A DNA stretch of 64,000 nucleotides from Symbiodinium natans (taxonomy: Eukaryota; Sar; Dinophyceae; Suessiales; Symbiodiniaceae). Location of the stretch: positions 53,306 through 117,305 of the forward strand of contig CAJNDS010000538.1 of the NCBI GenBank assembly GCA_905221605.1, written 5' to 3'. The position numbers and the translations under genes were made by a program. How positions within the stretch are numbered: position 1 is the stretch's first letter; every line of letters starts with the position of its first letter. Of the stretch, positions 24,706 through 35,723 are shown piece by piece. The notes under the pieces are model-generated. The model was given only the letters and a program-made list of their open reading frames with translations. It made no database searches and was not told where the DNA came from.

Positions 24706-25159
24706 CTGCAGAGCACATCATGCCATCAAAGCTTTGCCTCAAATAAGCATCTCACACTTTTCCAAGTCCGTCACAGGAGCATTGCCGCCATTGTGTTTTG
24801 CAAATGGGGCGGGGGCTCCTTCGCGCCCTCTGCTTATTTTAACATGCTTTCTTCAAATGTCATCCTGCCATCAAGAGGAACGCTTCAAAACGTGTCTGAG
24901 TTTTTTCCAATCCTATTAGACTTGTGTTTGCTGCCTCCAAACCCCCGCATGTTTTTAAAACCTCTGTTCGAACGTTCTTGTGGAAAGTCTTGGACTCAAG
25001 AACCATCCTTGCAAGGTACATCTGCATCACAAATGGATTAAATAGCTGCTTCCAAACCCATATGAATCTGGCAAACGGGCCTGCCTTTCCCCAACTCCCT
25101 TCCCCATCCCCAGCCTTCCCCCCCCTAAAAAACACATTGCAAGGAATTGCTTCAAACCT

Positions 25160-25275
25160 CATGATGAATGGTTTCCCTTCATGTCTCCCTTTTCTGAACT
25201 CCTGGGTTGGATGGGTGGGCACGCCGCATTGGGCTCGCTTCATGTCTCCCTTTCTGAACTCCTTGGTCGGCTGGG
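25160..25275 (+). repeat. short imperfect tandem duplication
   Basis: The phrase TTCATGTCTCCCTTTCTGAA is present twice about 65 bases apart, at about 25178 and 25237, followed each time by CTCCTKGGT and a GGGTGGGC or GGGCAGGC step. It is a local duplication in non-coding sequence. Confidence 0.6.
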
Positions 25276-26529
25276 CAGGCCACGAAGCAGCCGAGTGCAG
25301 TTTCCTGTTTTCTCGTGTTTGTCTTCGAACGGCGAATCTGTGGCGCGCAGTTTCGTACTTTTTGGTTTTTGATGTCGAAGTTCTGCAATCGTAGCAGACA
25401 CATCCCTTGTATCCCGAGCTTGTTCTGCCGCGCAAATCTCGGCACGTGGGTAGCTTTGTCCCGCGAGCAAACTGTCAATGTCATGTATTGATACATTTGA
25501 TTCCTTCTTGGGGGGAAAAGCGCATGGTCTGCTGCCGCGGGCGCCGAACGCCTTAGTAACTTGATGTTGACGCGCTGTTTGGGGAATAGTTTCTGTGATC
25601 ACCTACCCGGAAGCGCAGCCCGCCCGAATTCAGAGTGCCATGGCAAGTTGCATGAGGAAGCACGTACCAGCACCACAAAGTCTTTGAAGACCATGGACGA
25701 GGCCACGCCTTTCTGGTTGAGTTTGTCCAGGGATGCAATAATTTAACGGCATGATGCTAAGACCTGCGATTCGAGCCGGCATCTAAACATGACTCGCAGA
25801 CCCCAGACCCCAAGCAGGAGAGAGTTCAATGGAAGTAGGTTTGCGAGCTGCACACGCACAAGCATAGATTCGGGTTCTGTTGCAGACAGGGTTCCACCTC
25901 CTCATGGGATTAAGATGAACTGCCTGCCCCCCCCGCCCCCGGTTGCTGCCTGAAATCTTGGGCTCTGCTCCATCGTACCACGGGGATACCGCCATGCGTA
26001 TCATGTCCACCCTGTGGGGACTGGGCTGTTCGAGCCGTTCTCCTCATGTTTCGATGCATGGGTGCGTGCGTGTGGGACGAGCCTTGAGCTTCTGTTCCTT
26101 TTATGAAGAATTATTGTATCAGAGCTGTGATGTGAGAAGTTTGCTGTTTTGCCCAAGTGTTCACATCGTGGTGAAGGCTTCCATGCCAAGGCCTCGCCCG
26201 TCGGTCTGTAGCCAAACTCCCAGACTTCAGCACGGAGAAGAATCACAGTCTTGAGGCTCTGAGGCTGGCCGCCTCGAGGCAGCCAAGTCAGCTGGTCCTG
26301 GAACTAAAAACTTTCGAATGCTTTCGAAGCCCGATGACGTTGCTTGGCAAGCCCTGAAAGGAAAGATGGTATCGGCGTACATTGGCTGAGAAGCCTGCAA
26401 TGTTCATGTGAGCTGGGAGGGCCAAAAGACGAGAAGGATGCGGCAAACAAAACATCTTAGGAAATGAAGCCCAAACTCTTGAGAGCAGATGTTGGGCGGA
26501 GGTGTTGGGTGGCAAAGCCGAGACCCCAA

Positions 26530-26930
26530 AAGGAGATGATGTGCCAAGACTTAAGCCCTAAACCCAAAAAGTGTCCCTTAAAGGCTGCCAAGCCGTAAAC
26601 CCTAAAAATAAGCCTTACAATGCTCGGTAGCAAGCACTACACCCTACAAAGTGGCATGGTGATCAGACAGGTGCTGGCGGCAAACCTTAACAACCCCTAG
26701 AAAGAAACGCTGGGTTGGGTGGCAAAGCCTAAACCTTAAAAGAAGATGTTGACTGGCAATCCCTAAGCCCAAAAAGACATATTGGCCGAAGAACCTCCAT
26801 TGGCCGAAACGCCTCCCAAAAGCAGATGGTGGGTGGCAAGCCCTAAATCATAAAAGGTAGCATGGTGATAAGACAGGTGTTGCGGGAAAACTCTAAACCC
26901 TAGAAGGAAATACTGGGAACTAAGCAAGGT
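26530..26930 (+). repeat. degenerate telomere-like tract with a repeated 'gcatggtgat' module
   Basis: Many TAAACCCTAAA-like steps alternate with a longer phrase. GCATGGTGATCAGACAGGTG (about 26652) recurs as GCATGGTGATAAGACAGGTG (about 26866). Both are followed by GCGGCAAAC or GCGGGAAAAC and then an AACCCTAGAA step. This is a compound repeat, not a pure telomere. Confidence 0.65.
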
Positions 26931-27378
26931 CTTTAGCCACCCCTTCGAGAGGTCAGGCCGATTTTACGCAAAGCAAACAAGTAGTTGTGACGGAGAACCC
27001 TCAGAGTTACAAGTACGCAAAAGCAGTTACGTCCGAGCGTGCTTCCATGAAACCGTACATGAAGCTTCGGGAACTCTAGGAAAGTGCAAGCCGATCATTG
27101 TCATAGCTTCTCATTCATGCCGGGTTATGCCGGGTTCATGCGACGAGAGCGGCGGCGACGAGCAGAAGAACCGCAAACGAGTGACCCAATACAACAGGAG
27201 TTGCATGTGAGCTCAGCCTAGCGCAGGGAGCTCAGGGTTCCCCTCTCAGGACGGCCTTGAGGGTAAATGCACAACCGTTCTTTCTTCCGACCGTGGCCCC
27301 TCTGGACATTGACCCGCCACCAACTTGACCGACAGCAAGCTTTCAACAAAGATGCTAAGCGGGGATGTGGCCCCGCGT

Positions 27379-27882
27379 TCAGAGGAAGCACACAGAGCTG
27401 CGACTTTGGCATCCTCTGAAGCTCCCAGCATCTCCCACAAACCCTGCAACACTGTAGCTGTAGTGAGCCTGTAGGTTGCAGGACGTTGCCTGGCTGAAGC
27501 CTTGAAGAAGTTGGATTTCAGTGCTTGAAGCTACTGCGATGTTTTTCCAGCAGCTCTCCTGAACAGATGATGGCTTTGACCAAAGCTTCGGACGATCTCC
27601 TGAAGCAGATGCTGGCAAGTTCCTCTGTTGCCATTTCCGTTGATGAGCTGTAGTTTTGAAGGTCCGGTTCTTTTTGCCTTTTGTTTCCACTGAGGCCGGA
27701 CTGAAAGAACCAGCGGAAGAGGTGGAGGAGTGTTCGGCGCATTGATCTGCGTATGATTTTGCGACGGATGCGAAGTGCGATGCGGAATTTTGGAGGATGG
27801 GCGCCTTACGCTGACTGCTGACCCCCTGCCCGGACGGCGGCCCCTTGGCCGCAAAGCATGTAGTAGCTGCCAATGTAGCCAT
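27379..27882 (-). CDS. open minus-strand stretch, doubtful
   Basis: 167 codons from an ATG, beginning MATLAATTCFAAKGPP and rich in Ser, Gln and Lys. It has no domain that I recognise. It lies opposite to all recognised genes and ends in a Cys-rich tail without meaning. It is listed because of its length; chance or an antisense exon are equally possible. Confidence 0.15.
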   Translation of the reverse strand: MATLAATTCFAAKGPPSGQGVSSQRKAPILQNSASHFASVAKSYADQCAEHSSTSSAGSFSPASVETKGKKNRTFKTTAHQRKWQQRNLPASASGDRPKLWSKPSSVQESCWKNIAVASSTEIQLLQGFSQATSCNLQAHYSYSVAGFVGDAGSFRGCQSRSSVCFL

Positions 27883-28852
27883 TAATTACCATCCAGAGGC
27901 GCTCTCTCTGAGCTCTCTACGCTCTCAGCACGCCCTCCGAGGTTGTACGGCCTTTACTTGGAGCGGTCCTTGAAGGGCGAGGCGCCGAATGGAGATCATA
28001 TGGGAGGTCCTGGGAAGCTGCGCAGCACGTCTTTGCCAGGCACCTTCGACTTCCGACCCTGATCGGTTCGCCAGCATTCTTGAGCTGTCAGAGGTGGCTG
28101 TCATGGCATGTCATGGCGTTTCCTGCAACTTTGAAGCTGAGAGTCATCAGGAAGATGCAGAAGCTGCCAGAGTTGAAGCATGCTGTGGCCCAAGCAAAGA
28201 TGGCTCGTACCCGATCCCACGCGTGCTGAGCAGTAATCGGAGGACTCATTGCTTCCGGATGCACCGGAGCCCAGGTCAGCCCAAGCTTCGTGAGATGTAC
28301 CTGACATGCATCAAAAAAGCGCAGGCCCCCGCTGCAAGCGGAGCATCCCCAATACAGCTCAGCTTCCATCCAGTTCAATTTCACGGTTCCTGGTGTGTTC
28401 CAGTTTCCGTGAACGGGGTATTTCAATATTCACAATTAGAAGCCTTTTAGAATAGTATTAATATTCATATGAATGTCACTGTTAATATCAACAGAGCTCA
28501 TCAGCGCTGCATCCGAAAATGATTTTGTCTCCGATCCCCTAGCTAATACCGCAAAGTTAATTTATCCATCACAGGCTTCTATGATCCCCTGTCCAATTCA
28601 GATGTTCCTCATGTCAGGGACAATGATTACCAGCTTCCAAACAGGTCCAAACAGAGAATACGGAGAGGTTTGGGGTCATGCAAGACGCTGGGCACTTGTG
28701 TGGCTTGTGTGAGGAAGAGAAGTGCACATTGGCGGAGATGAAACCGGATCTGAGCGACCAGGTGCTAAGCCCAGCCTTCAGGATCCTGTAGGGGCCCTGT
28801 CGCTTGCTTAGAAGAAGTGAACGTATGCCAAAGTCGCTTGCGTCGCTTGCAG

Positions 28853-29095
28853 ATGGCCAAATTCCGTCTGCCTTTCAATGCCGTAGAGGAAACGGCCATG
28901 GAGGCTCGGACAGGGTTGGGCGGGGGGACATGCGTAGCATACTTTGGTGCCGACCTTCACGTGCTCTGCACTCTTCCAGAGGTCTACAAAACCTGCCTGG
29001 AGAAAGTGAGCGGCCGGGTCTTGAAGTCCACGCAAAAGGAGGAGCTCGATGCTCTGCGAGGCAGTGCTGCAAGTACTAAGCCAAGCTGGCCATAA
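28853..29095 (+). CDS. small open frame, 80 residues, unidentified
   Basis: ATG at 28853 directly follows TTGCAG, as a spliced or trans-spliced start would. The product starts MAKFRLPFNAVEETAMEAR and continues with VAYFGADLHVLCTLPEVYK and a Lys/Glu-rich end. Composition looks coding and the strand is that of its neighbours. No family recognised, and a splice inside is possible. Confidence 0.35.
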   Translation: MAKFRLPFNAVEETAMEARTGLGGGTCVAYFGADLHVLCTLPEVYKTCLEKVSGRVLKSTQKEELDALRGSAASTKPSWP

Positions 29096-29699
29096 TATGG
29101 CTACCTGTGAAGACGATTGTGTTACTGTGTTAGAAGCTTGTCTTTTGGTTGTGTGTGCGTGTGTTGGTGAAAAATGTGGAGACTTCATGGAGCTCGAGAT
29201 GAGCAGCGTTCGACGGCTACACCTGAAGGCGCTTTGCATTGTTGCGCGTCGAGACTTGTGATATGTTTGTGACATGAGTGAGCGCCCTCATTTGTTGAGT
29301 GTTTGATAAGCAAAAGACCTGATCTGTTAGGGGGAGGGCCGGGGGGTCAGTGTCGAAGGCCTTCGCCTCGACTTACGAGGAGAGCGTGCGGGAAGCGCTG
29401 GGACGATCAGGTGCGAGACCTGTTCAACAGTCAACAGCATTCGTACATGTTGCAGTCATTACGGCGGCTCGCATTCACTGAAGCTGTTGATGGTTTATGC
29501 GTGTACTCGTACAGTAAGTAAGGTGCTACAGGGCAGTTCGGTGCATTCGCATGGTTGTGCCAGTAGCTCTGTCGTATCCATAGAGCCTATCCGCTTGTCT
29601 TCGCTGCAAAGTTGCATGTGAGACGCAGCTCCCCGCTGCTGTACATTCTCGAACAGCCTGTGAGGCAAATTTTGTGTAGAAGCTGAACCCCGAGCGAGA

Positions 29700-32373
29700 A
29701 TGTGGAAAGTAGCCGTAGTGACCGTCCTTGGTCTTGCGACTTTTGCGTCTGCCAAAGACGACGAGAAGAAGATCGATGGTCCGGTGATCGGAATTGACTT
29801 AGGAACCGGGCTGCACCAGTCGGTGGCTTCAGTTGATGTGAAGGTGTTGTCTAGGTTGTCATGGTTTCTGGAGCAGGGGTTCGGGAGTTGAAAGCCCTGT
29901 GGCAAAAGTCGAACGGCATGGCTTAGCTGTTTGGGTGGCTAAGCTGAGGCACCACGTACTCGTGCGTGGGCATCTACAAGAATGGGCGAGTAGAGATCAT
30001 TCCGAACGATCAGGGCAATCGTATCACGCCTTCTTACGTGGCTTTCACCGATGACGAGCGTTTGATCGGAGAGGCGGCCAAGAACCAGGCCACCATCAAT
30101 CCCACCCAGACGCTCTTTGACGTGAAGCGACTTATTGGCCGTCGCTTTAAGGACTCCACGGTGCAGAAGGACATCAAGCTCCTGCCGTACAAGATCGTGG
30201 ACAAGAGCAGCAAGCCCATGATCGCTGTCAAGGTCAAGGGCGAGGAGAAGGTCATGGCTCCGGAGGAGGTGTCCTCCATGGTGCTTACCAAGATGAAGGC
30301 GACAAATGGTCAAATATCCTAAGCAGAGTCAAACATGTTGAATTCATGCAAGTGTGCCAGAACACTTTTAAGTTAGTTTAAGCAACGACGTGGCTCTGAT
30401 TGGTGAAGTAGTTATTTATCTTGAAGGAGACGGCAGAGAACTACTTGGGCAAGGAGGTCAAGCACGCTGTTGTGACCGTGCCCGCCTACTTCAACGATGC
30501 GCAGCGCCAGTCCACCAAGGATGCTGGAACCATCGCAGGTCTCAATGTCTTGCGCATCATCAACGAACCCACGGCCGCGGCCATTGCATACGGTTTGGAC
30601 AAGAAGACGGAGAAGAACATTCTCGTCTATGACCTGGGCGGTGGCACCTTCGATGTCTCCCTCCTGACCATCGACAATGGCGTGTTCGAGGTGGTGGCCA
30701 CCAACGGCGACACCCACTTGGGCGGAGAGGACTTCGACCAGCGAGTGATGCAGCACTTCATGAAGATCTTCGAGAAGAAGCACGGCAAGGACATGACCAA
30801 GGACAAGCGTTCCATCCAGAAGCTGCGCAGAGAGGTCGAGAAGACCAAGCGAGCACTCAGCTCCACCCACCAGGCACGCCTGGAGATCGAGGCCCTCTAC
30901 GATGGTGTCGACTTCTCTGAGACACTGACCCGCGCACGTTTCGAGGAGACAGCGCTATGCCTTGCCGGTTTCAGGTCTCTGTTGGGGTAGCATGCAGTTG
31001 CTAGAGCTTAAAGCAGCGTTTGCCCCAACCTCTGCCAGGAGCTCAACAACGACCTCTTCAAGAACACCCTTGGCCCAGTGAAGCAGGTGCTGGACGATTC
31101 TGGCTTGAAGAAGAACCAGGTCGATGAGATCGTGCTGGTGGGCGGCTCCACCCGAATCCCCAAAGTGCAGCAGCTGATCAAGGCCAGGGAAGCGTTCGGG
31201 CGTAGCTACCAGTAGGTTGTTTGTTCATGTTGTTCGCCGTGGGAGTGCCGCCAGGACTTCTTCAATGGCAAGGAGCCCAACCGCGGCATTAACCCGGACG
31301 AGGCAGTGGCATATGGCGCTGCTGTGCAGGCTGGCATCCTAAGCGGTGAGGGTGGCCAGGACTTGCTGCTGTTGGATGCTTGGCGGCAGTAGACGGCGGG
31401 TGTGGGCAGTGGAGGGGCTGGGAGGGGCTTGACGTGAGCTTTTGAGGAGGACCTGCGGCAACAGCTAGAGTCTAGAGGGCAAGGCTGCAGGCAAACGCAT
31501 GCAAGCACAGATCAATGCTTTGAAACTTGGCCGAAGCAAGGATGTGACACCCTTGACCCTCGGCATCGAGACTGTGGGCGGCGTCATGACCAAGCTGATT
31601 AGCCGCAACACAGTGATCCCCACCAAGAAATCCCAGATTTTCTCTACCTACCAGGACAATCAGCCTGCGGTGAACATCCAGGTCTATGAGGGCGAGCGGC
31701 CCATGACCAAGGACAACCATTTGCTGGGCAAGTTTGAGCTGGGTGGAATCCCTCCTGCTCCTCGTGGACAGCCTCAAATCGAGGCAGCTGTTTAAAGCGT
31801 TTTGAAAAGACCTGGAGCACAGGGAGAGCTGCAACATCACATAGCCATTGGGCCCTCTGCCGTGTTTTTGCATGTTCCCTGCAGGTGACGTTTGAGATCG
31901 ACTCGAACGGCATTCTGAACGTGGGTGCGGAGGACAAGGGTACAGGCAAGAGCGAGAAGATCACCATTACCAACGACAAGGGTCGTTTGACTGAAGAGCA
32001 GATCGAGAAGATGATCCGCGAGGCCGAGGAGTTCGCGGACGAGGACAAGAAGGTCAAAGAGCGGGTGGATGCCAAGAACGCCTTTGACGGTTACGTTCAC
32101 TCCATGCGCTCTGCCACTGAGGGCTCTGGAGACAACAAGGGCCTCAGCGAGAAGATGGACTCTGACGAGAAGGAGAAGATTCTGGATGCCTTGAAGGATG
32201 GCCAGTCCTGGCTGGACTCCAATCCCGAGGCCGACGCAGAGGAGATCAAGGAGAAGCACAAGGAGATCGAGGGAATCTGCGCGCCCATCGTCTCCAAGTA
32301 CTACGGCGGCGGGGGTGCCGGTGGCGCTGGCGGCGCGGACGAGGACGAGGAAGAGGCGCACGACGAGCTGTGA
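29700..32373 (+). CDS. BiP: BiP/GRP78, ER Hsp70 chaperone, tandem copy 1
   Basis: ATP-driven chaperone of the ER lumen, which folds and translocates secretory proteins. Seven exons: 29700-29802, 29949-30298, 30427-30945, 31039-31182, 31255-31374, 31541-31783, 31885-32373. They give about 655 residues, normal for BiP. A signal peptide ([18 protein letters not shown]) leads. The three Hsp70 signatures are IDLGTTYS (across exon 1/2), [14 protein letters not shown] and [16 protein letters not shown]. The tail is acidic and ends HDEL, the ER retrieval signal. All six introns avoid GT: GA-AG at introns 1, 3 and 5, and GC-AG at 2, 4 and 6. Each is followed by G. The signal peptide differs from copies 2 and 3. 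A TTTTGTGTAG at 29670-29679 could be a trans-splice acceptor (inference). Confidence 0.96.
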
Positions 32374-32696
32374 GGGTTCGTTTCCACAGAAAAAAGCAAG
32401 AAGTCAGTGCCGTTTCACCTGCTGCCGAAGGACAGCACTTTCCGCGACGAATAGTTCTCTGTAGGGGTTCTCAGAAAGACCGGCTTTGGTGCCAATAAAA
32501 CCGGGCAATGCCTTGCGGCTCGCCTCGATCCGAAAAAAGGACTCAGCGTCACCAGGTATAAGCGAGAAGACAAACCTTTGCCAATGCAGTTCAACCAGCG
32601 CTATGCAGCTGTGAGTGAGTTCCTCAGTTAGACTCAACCAGGGCAAACTAGCTGCCCATTTTTGCTGGCCTTGTGGCCAGGTTGATTTTGTTAGCC
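32374..32696. other. spacer between BiP copies 1 and 2
   Basis: 323 bases carrying the 3' UTR of copy 1 and the 5' region of copy 2. It is largely unrelated in sequence to the spacer between copies 2 and 3, except for a short GGC-rich hairpin. A T-rich run ending TTTTGTTAG sits two bases before the copy 2 ATG and is a candidate trans-splice acceptor. No gene seen. Confidence 0.7.
32482..32504 (+). promoter_or_regulatory. 3' UTR hairpin of BiP copy 1
   Basis: CCGGCTTTGGTGCCAATAAA, beginning about 108 bases after the stop. GGC pairs with GCC over a short loop, and CCGG recurs just after AATAAAA. Equivalent hairpins occur after copies 2 and 3 although the surrounding sequence is not conserved. 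The role is unknown; 3' processing or mRNA stability are guesses. Confidence 0.4.
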
Positions 32697-35380
32697 ATGT
32701 GGAAAGCAGCGGCTCTGATCGCTCTTGCGACTTTTGCGTCTGCCAAAGACGACGAGAAGAAGATCGATGGTCCGGTGATCGGAATTGACTTAGGAACCGG
32801 GCTGCACCAGTCGGTGGCTTCAGTTGATGTGAAGGTGTTGTCTAGGTTGTCATGGTTTCTGGAGCAGGGGTTCGGGAGTTGAAAGCCTTGTGGCAAAAGT
32901 CGAACGGCGTGGCTTAGCTGTTTGGGTGGCTAAGCTGAGGCACCACGTACTCGTGCGTGGGCATCTACAAGAATGGGCGAGTAGAGATCATTCCGAACGA
33001 TCAGGGCAATCGTATCACGCCTTCTTACGTGGCTTTCACCGATGACGAGCGTTTGATCGGAGAGGCAGCCAAGAACCAGGCCACCATCAATCCCACCCAG
33101 ACGCTCTTTGACGTGAAGCGCTTGATTGGCCGTCGCTTTAAGGACTCCACGGTGCAGAAGGACATCAAGCTCCTGCCGTACAAGATCGTGGACAAGAGCA
33201 GCAAGCCCATGATCGCTGTCAAGGTCAAGGGCGAGGAGAAGGTCATGGCTCCGGAGGAGGTGTCCTCCATGGTGCTTACCAAGATGAAGGCGACAAATGG
33301 TCAAATATCCTAAGCAGAGTCAAACATCTTGAATTCATGCAAGTGTGCCAGAACACTTTTAAGTTAGTTTAAGCAACGACGTGGCTCTGATTGGTGAAGT
33401 AGTTATTTATCTTGAAGGAGACGGCAGAGAACTACTTGGGCAAGGAGGTCAAGCACGCTGTTGTGACCGTGCCCGCCTACTTCAACGATGCGCAGCGCCA
33501 GTCCACCAAGGATGCTGGAACCATCGCAGGTCTCAATGTCTTGCGCATCATCAACGAACCCACGGCCGCGGCCATTGCATACGGTTTGGACAAGAAGACG
33601 GAGAAGAACATTCTCGTCTATGACCTGGGCGGTGGCACCTTCGATGTCTCCCTCCTGACCATCGACAATGGCGTGTTCGAGGTGGTGGCCACCAACGGCG
33701 ACACCCACTTGGGCGGAGAGGACTTCGACCAGCGAGTGATGCAGCACTTCATGAAGATCTTCGAGAAGAAGCACGGCAAGGACATGACCAAGGACAAGCG
33801 TTCCATCCAGAAGCTGCGCAGAGAGGTCGAGAAGACCAAGCGAGCACTCAGCTCCACCCACCAGGCACGCCTGGAGATCGAGGCCCTCTACGATGGTGTC
33901 GACTTCTCTGAGACACTGACCCGTGCACGTTTCGAGGAGACAGCGCTATGCCGCTATGCCTTGCCGGTTTCAGGTCTCTCTCTGTTGGGGTAGCATGCAG
34001 TTGCTAGAGCTTAAAGCAGCGTTTGCCCCAACCTCTGCCAGGAGCTCAACAACGACCTCTTCAAGAACACCCTTGGCCCAGTGAAGCAGGTGCTGGACGA
34101 TTCTGGCTTGAAGAAGAACCAGGTCGATGAGATCGTGCTGGTGGGCGGCTCCACCCGAATCCCCAAAGTGCAGCAGCTGATCAAGGCCAGGGAAGCGTTC
34201 GGGCGTAGCTACCAGTAGGTTGTTTGTTCATGTTGTTCGCCGTGGGAGTGCCGCCAGGACTTCTTCAATGGCAAGGAGCCCAACCGCGGCATTAACCCGG
34301 ACGAGGCGGTGGCATATGGCGCTGCTGTGCAGGCTGGCATCCTAAGCGGTGAGGGTGGCCAGGACTTGCTGCTGTTGGATGCTTGGCGGCAGTAGACGGC
34401 GGGTGTGGGCAGTGGAGGGGCTGGGGCTTGACGTGAGCTTTTGAGGAGGACCTGCGGCGACAGCTAGAGTCTAGAGGGCAAGGCTGCAGGCAAACGCATG
34501 CAAGCACAGATCAATGCTTTGAAAAGTGGCCGAAGCAAGGATGTGACGCCCTTGACCCTCGGCATCGAGACTGTGGGCGGCGTCATGACCAAGCTGATTA
34601 GCCGCAACACAGTGATCCCCACGAAGAAATCCCAGATTTTCTCTACCTACCAGGACAATCAGCCTGCGGTGAACATCCAGGTCTATGAGGGCGAGCGGCC
34701 CATGACCAAGGACAACCATTTGCTGGGCAAGTTCGAGCTGGGTGGAATCCCCCCTGCTCCTCGTGGACAGCCTCAAATCGAGGCAGCCGTTTAAAGAGTT
34801 CTGAAAAGACCTGGAGCGCATGGAGAGCTGCAACATCACATAGCCATTTAGCCATTGGGCCATCTGCCGTGTTTTTGCATGTTCCCTGCAGGTGACGTTT
34901 GAGATCGACTCGAACGGCATTCTGAATGTGGGTGCAGAGGACAAGGGTACAGGCAAGAGCGAGAAGATCACCATTACCAACGACAAGGGTCGTTTGACTG
35001 AAGAGCAGATCGAGAAGATGATCCGCGAGGCCGAGGAGTTCGCGGACGAGGACAAGAAGGTCAAAGAGCGGGTGGATGCCAAGAACGCCTTTGACGGTTA
35101 CGTTCACTCCATGCGCTCTGCCACTGAGGGCTCTGGAGACAACAAGGGCCTCAGCGAGAAGATGGACTCTGACGAGAAGGAGAAGATTCTGGATGCCTTG
35201 AAGGATGGCCAGTCCTGGCTGGACTCCAATCCCGAGGCCGACGCAGAGGAGATCAAGGAGAAGCACAAGGAGATCGAGGGAATCTGCGCGCCCATCGTCT
35301 CCAAGTACTACGGCGGCGGGGGTGCCGGTGGCGCTGGCGGCGCGGACGAGGACGAGGAAGAGGCGCACGACGAGCTTTAA
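32697..35380 (+). CDS. BiP: BiP/GRP78, ER Hsp70 chaperone, tandem copy 2
   Basis: Same architecture as copy 1. Exons are 32697-32793, 32940-33289, 33418-33936, 34042-34185, 34258-34377, 34540-34782 and 34892-35380, giving about 653 residues. The signal peptide is [16 protein letters not shown], two residues shorter than in copy 1. Exons and introns are almost identical to copy 3. Relative to copy 1, intron 3 has small insertions (a CGCTATGC repeat), intron 5 is about 7 bases shorter, and intron 6 has an ATTTAGCC duplication. The stop is TAA, and homology to the other copies ends at this codon. Donors are again GA, GC, GA, GC, GA, GC. The protein ends HDEL. Confidence 0.96.
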
Positions 35381-35723
35381 TTGGTAAGCGCCATCTCACC
35401 TCAGACCTGTAAATAGATCGAAGATCGCCTTCGCAGATAATGCCGTGGTGCGCCACCGTCTCTCAATAAACTGGCTTTGCAGCCAAAAAAACGGTTGGCA
35501 AAGGCCAAAGGTCCTTGCCTGATGCCTGACATCGTAAAAAGTGTGCCCAGATCTCTTTTAGGTTTCTCTTGGCAGAAGGGAAGTTCGGACAGGTCTCCTG
35601 CTGGAAGCTTGTCGTATGGCATGGTATGGCACATGCCGACTGCGTTGATACTCCGGCATTGCTCGAGCAGAATCTGAAAGCCTGATACTGCTCGTTAAAG
35701 GTAAGGCAAGCCTGGGCAGACTC
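35381..35723. other. spacer between BiP copies 2 and 3
   Basis: 343 bases with no gene. Includes the hairpin noted separately. The sequence upstream of the copy 3 ATG (CTGGGCAGACTC) is unlike that upstream of copy 2, so homology starts at the start codon itself. The AG in GGGCAG is a possible acceptor for leader trans-splicing. Confidence 0.7.
35467..35487 (+). promoter_or_regulatory. 3' UTR hairpin of BiP copy 2
   Basis: AATAAACTGGCTTTGCAGCC: TGGCT and AGCCA form a perfect 5-bp stem around TTGC, about 92 bases after the stop, preceded by AATAAA and followed by seven A residues. Confidence 0.45.

Noticed and set aside
34643-35368. Minus-strand ORFs of 124-241 codons across the three BiP copies
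   Set aside because: Shadows of the BiP reading frame, repeated identically in each copy.
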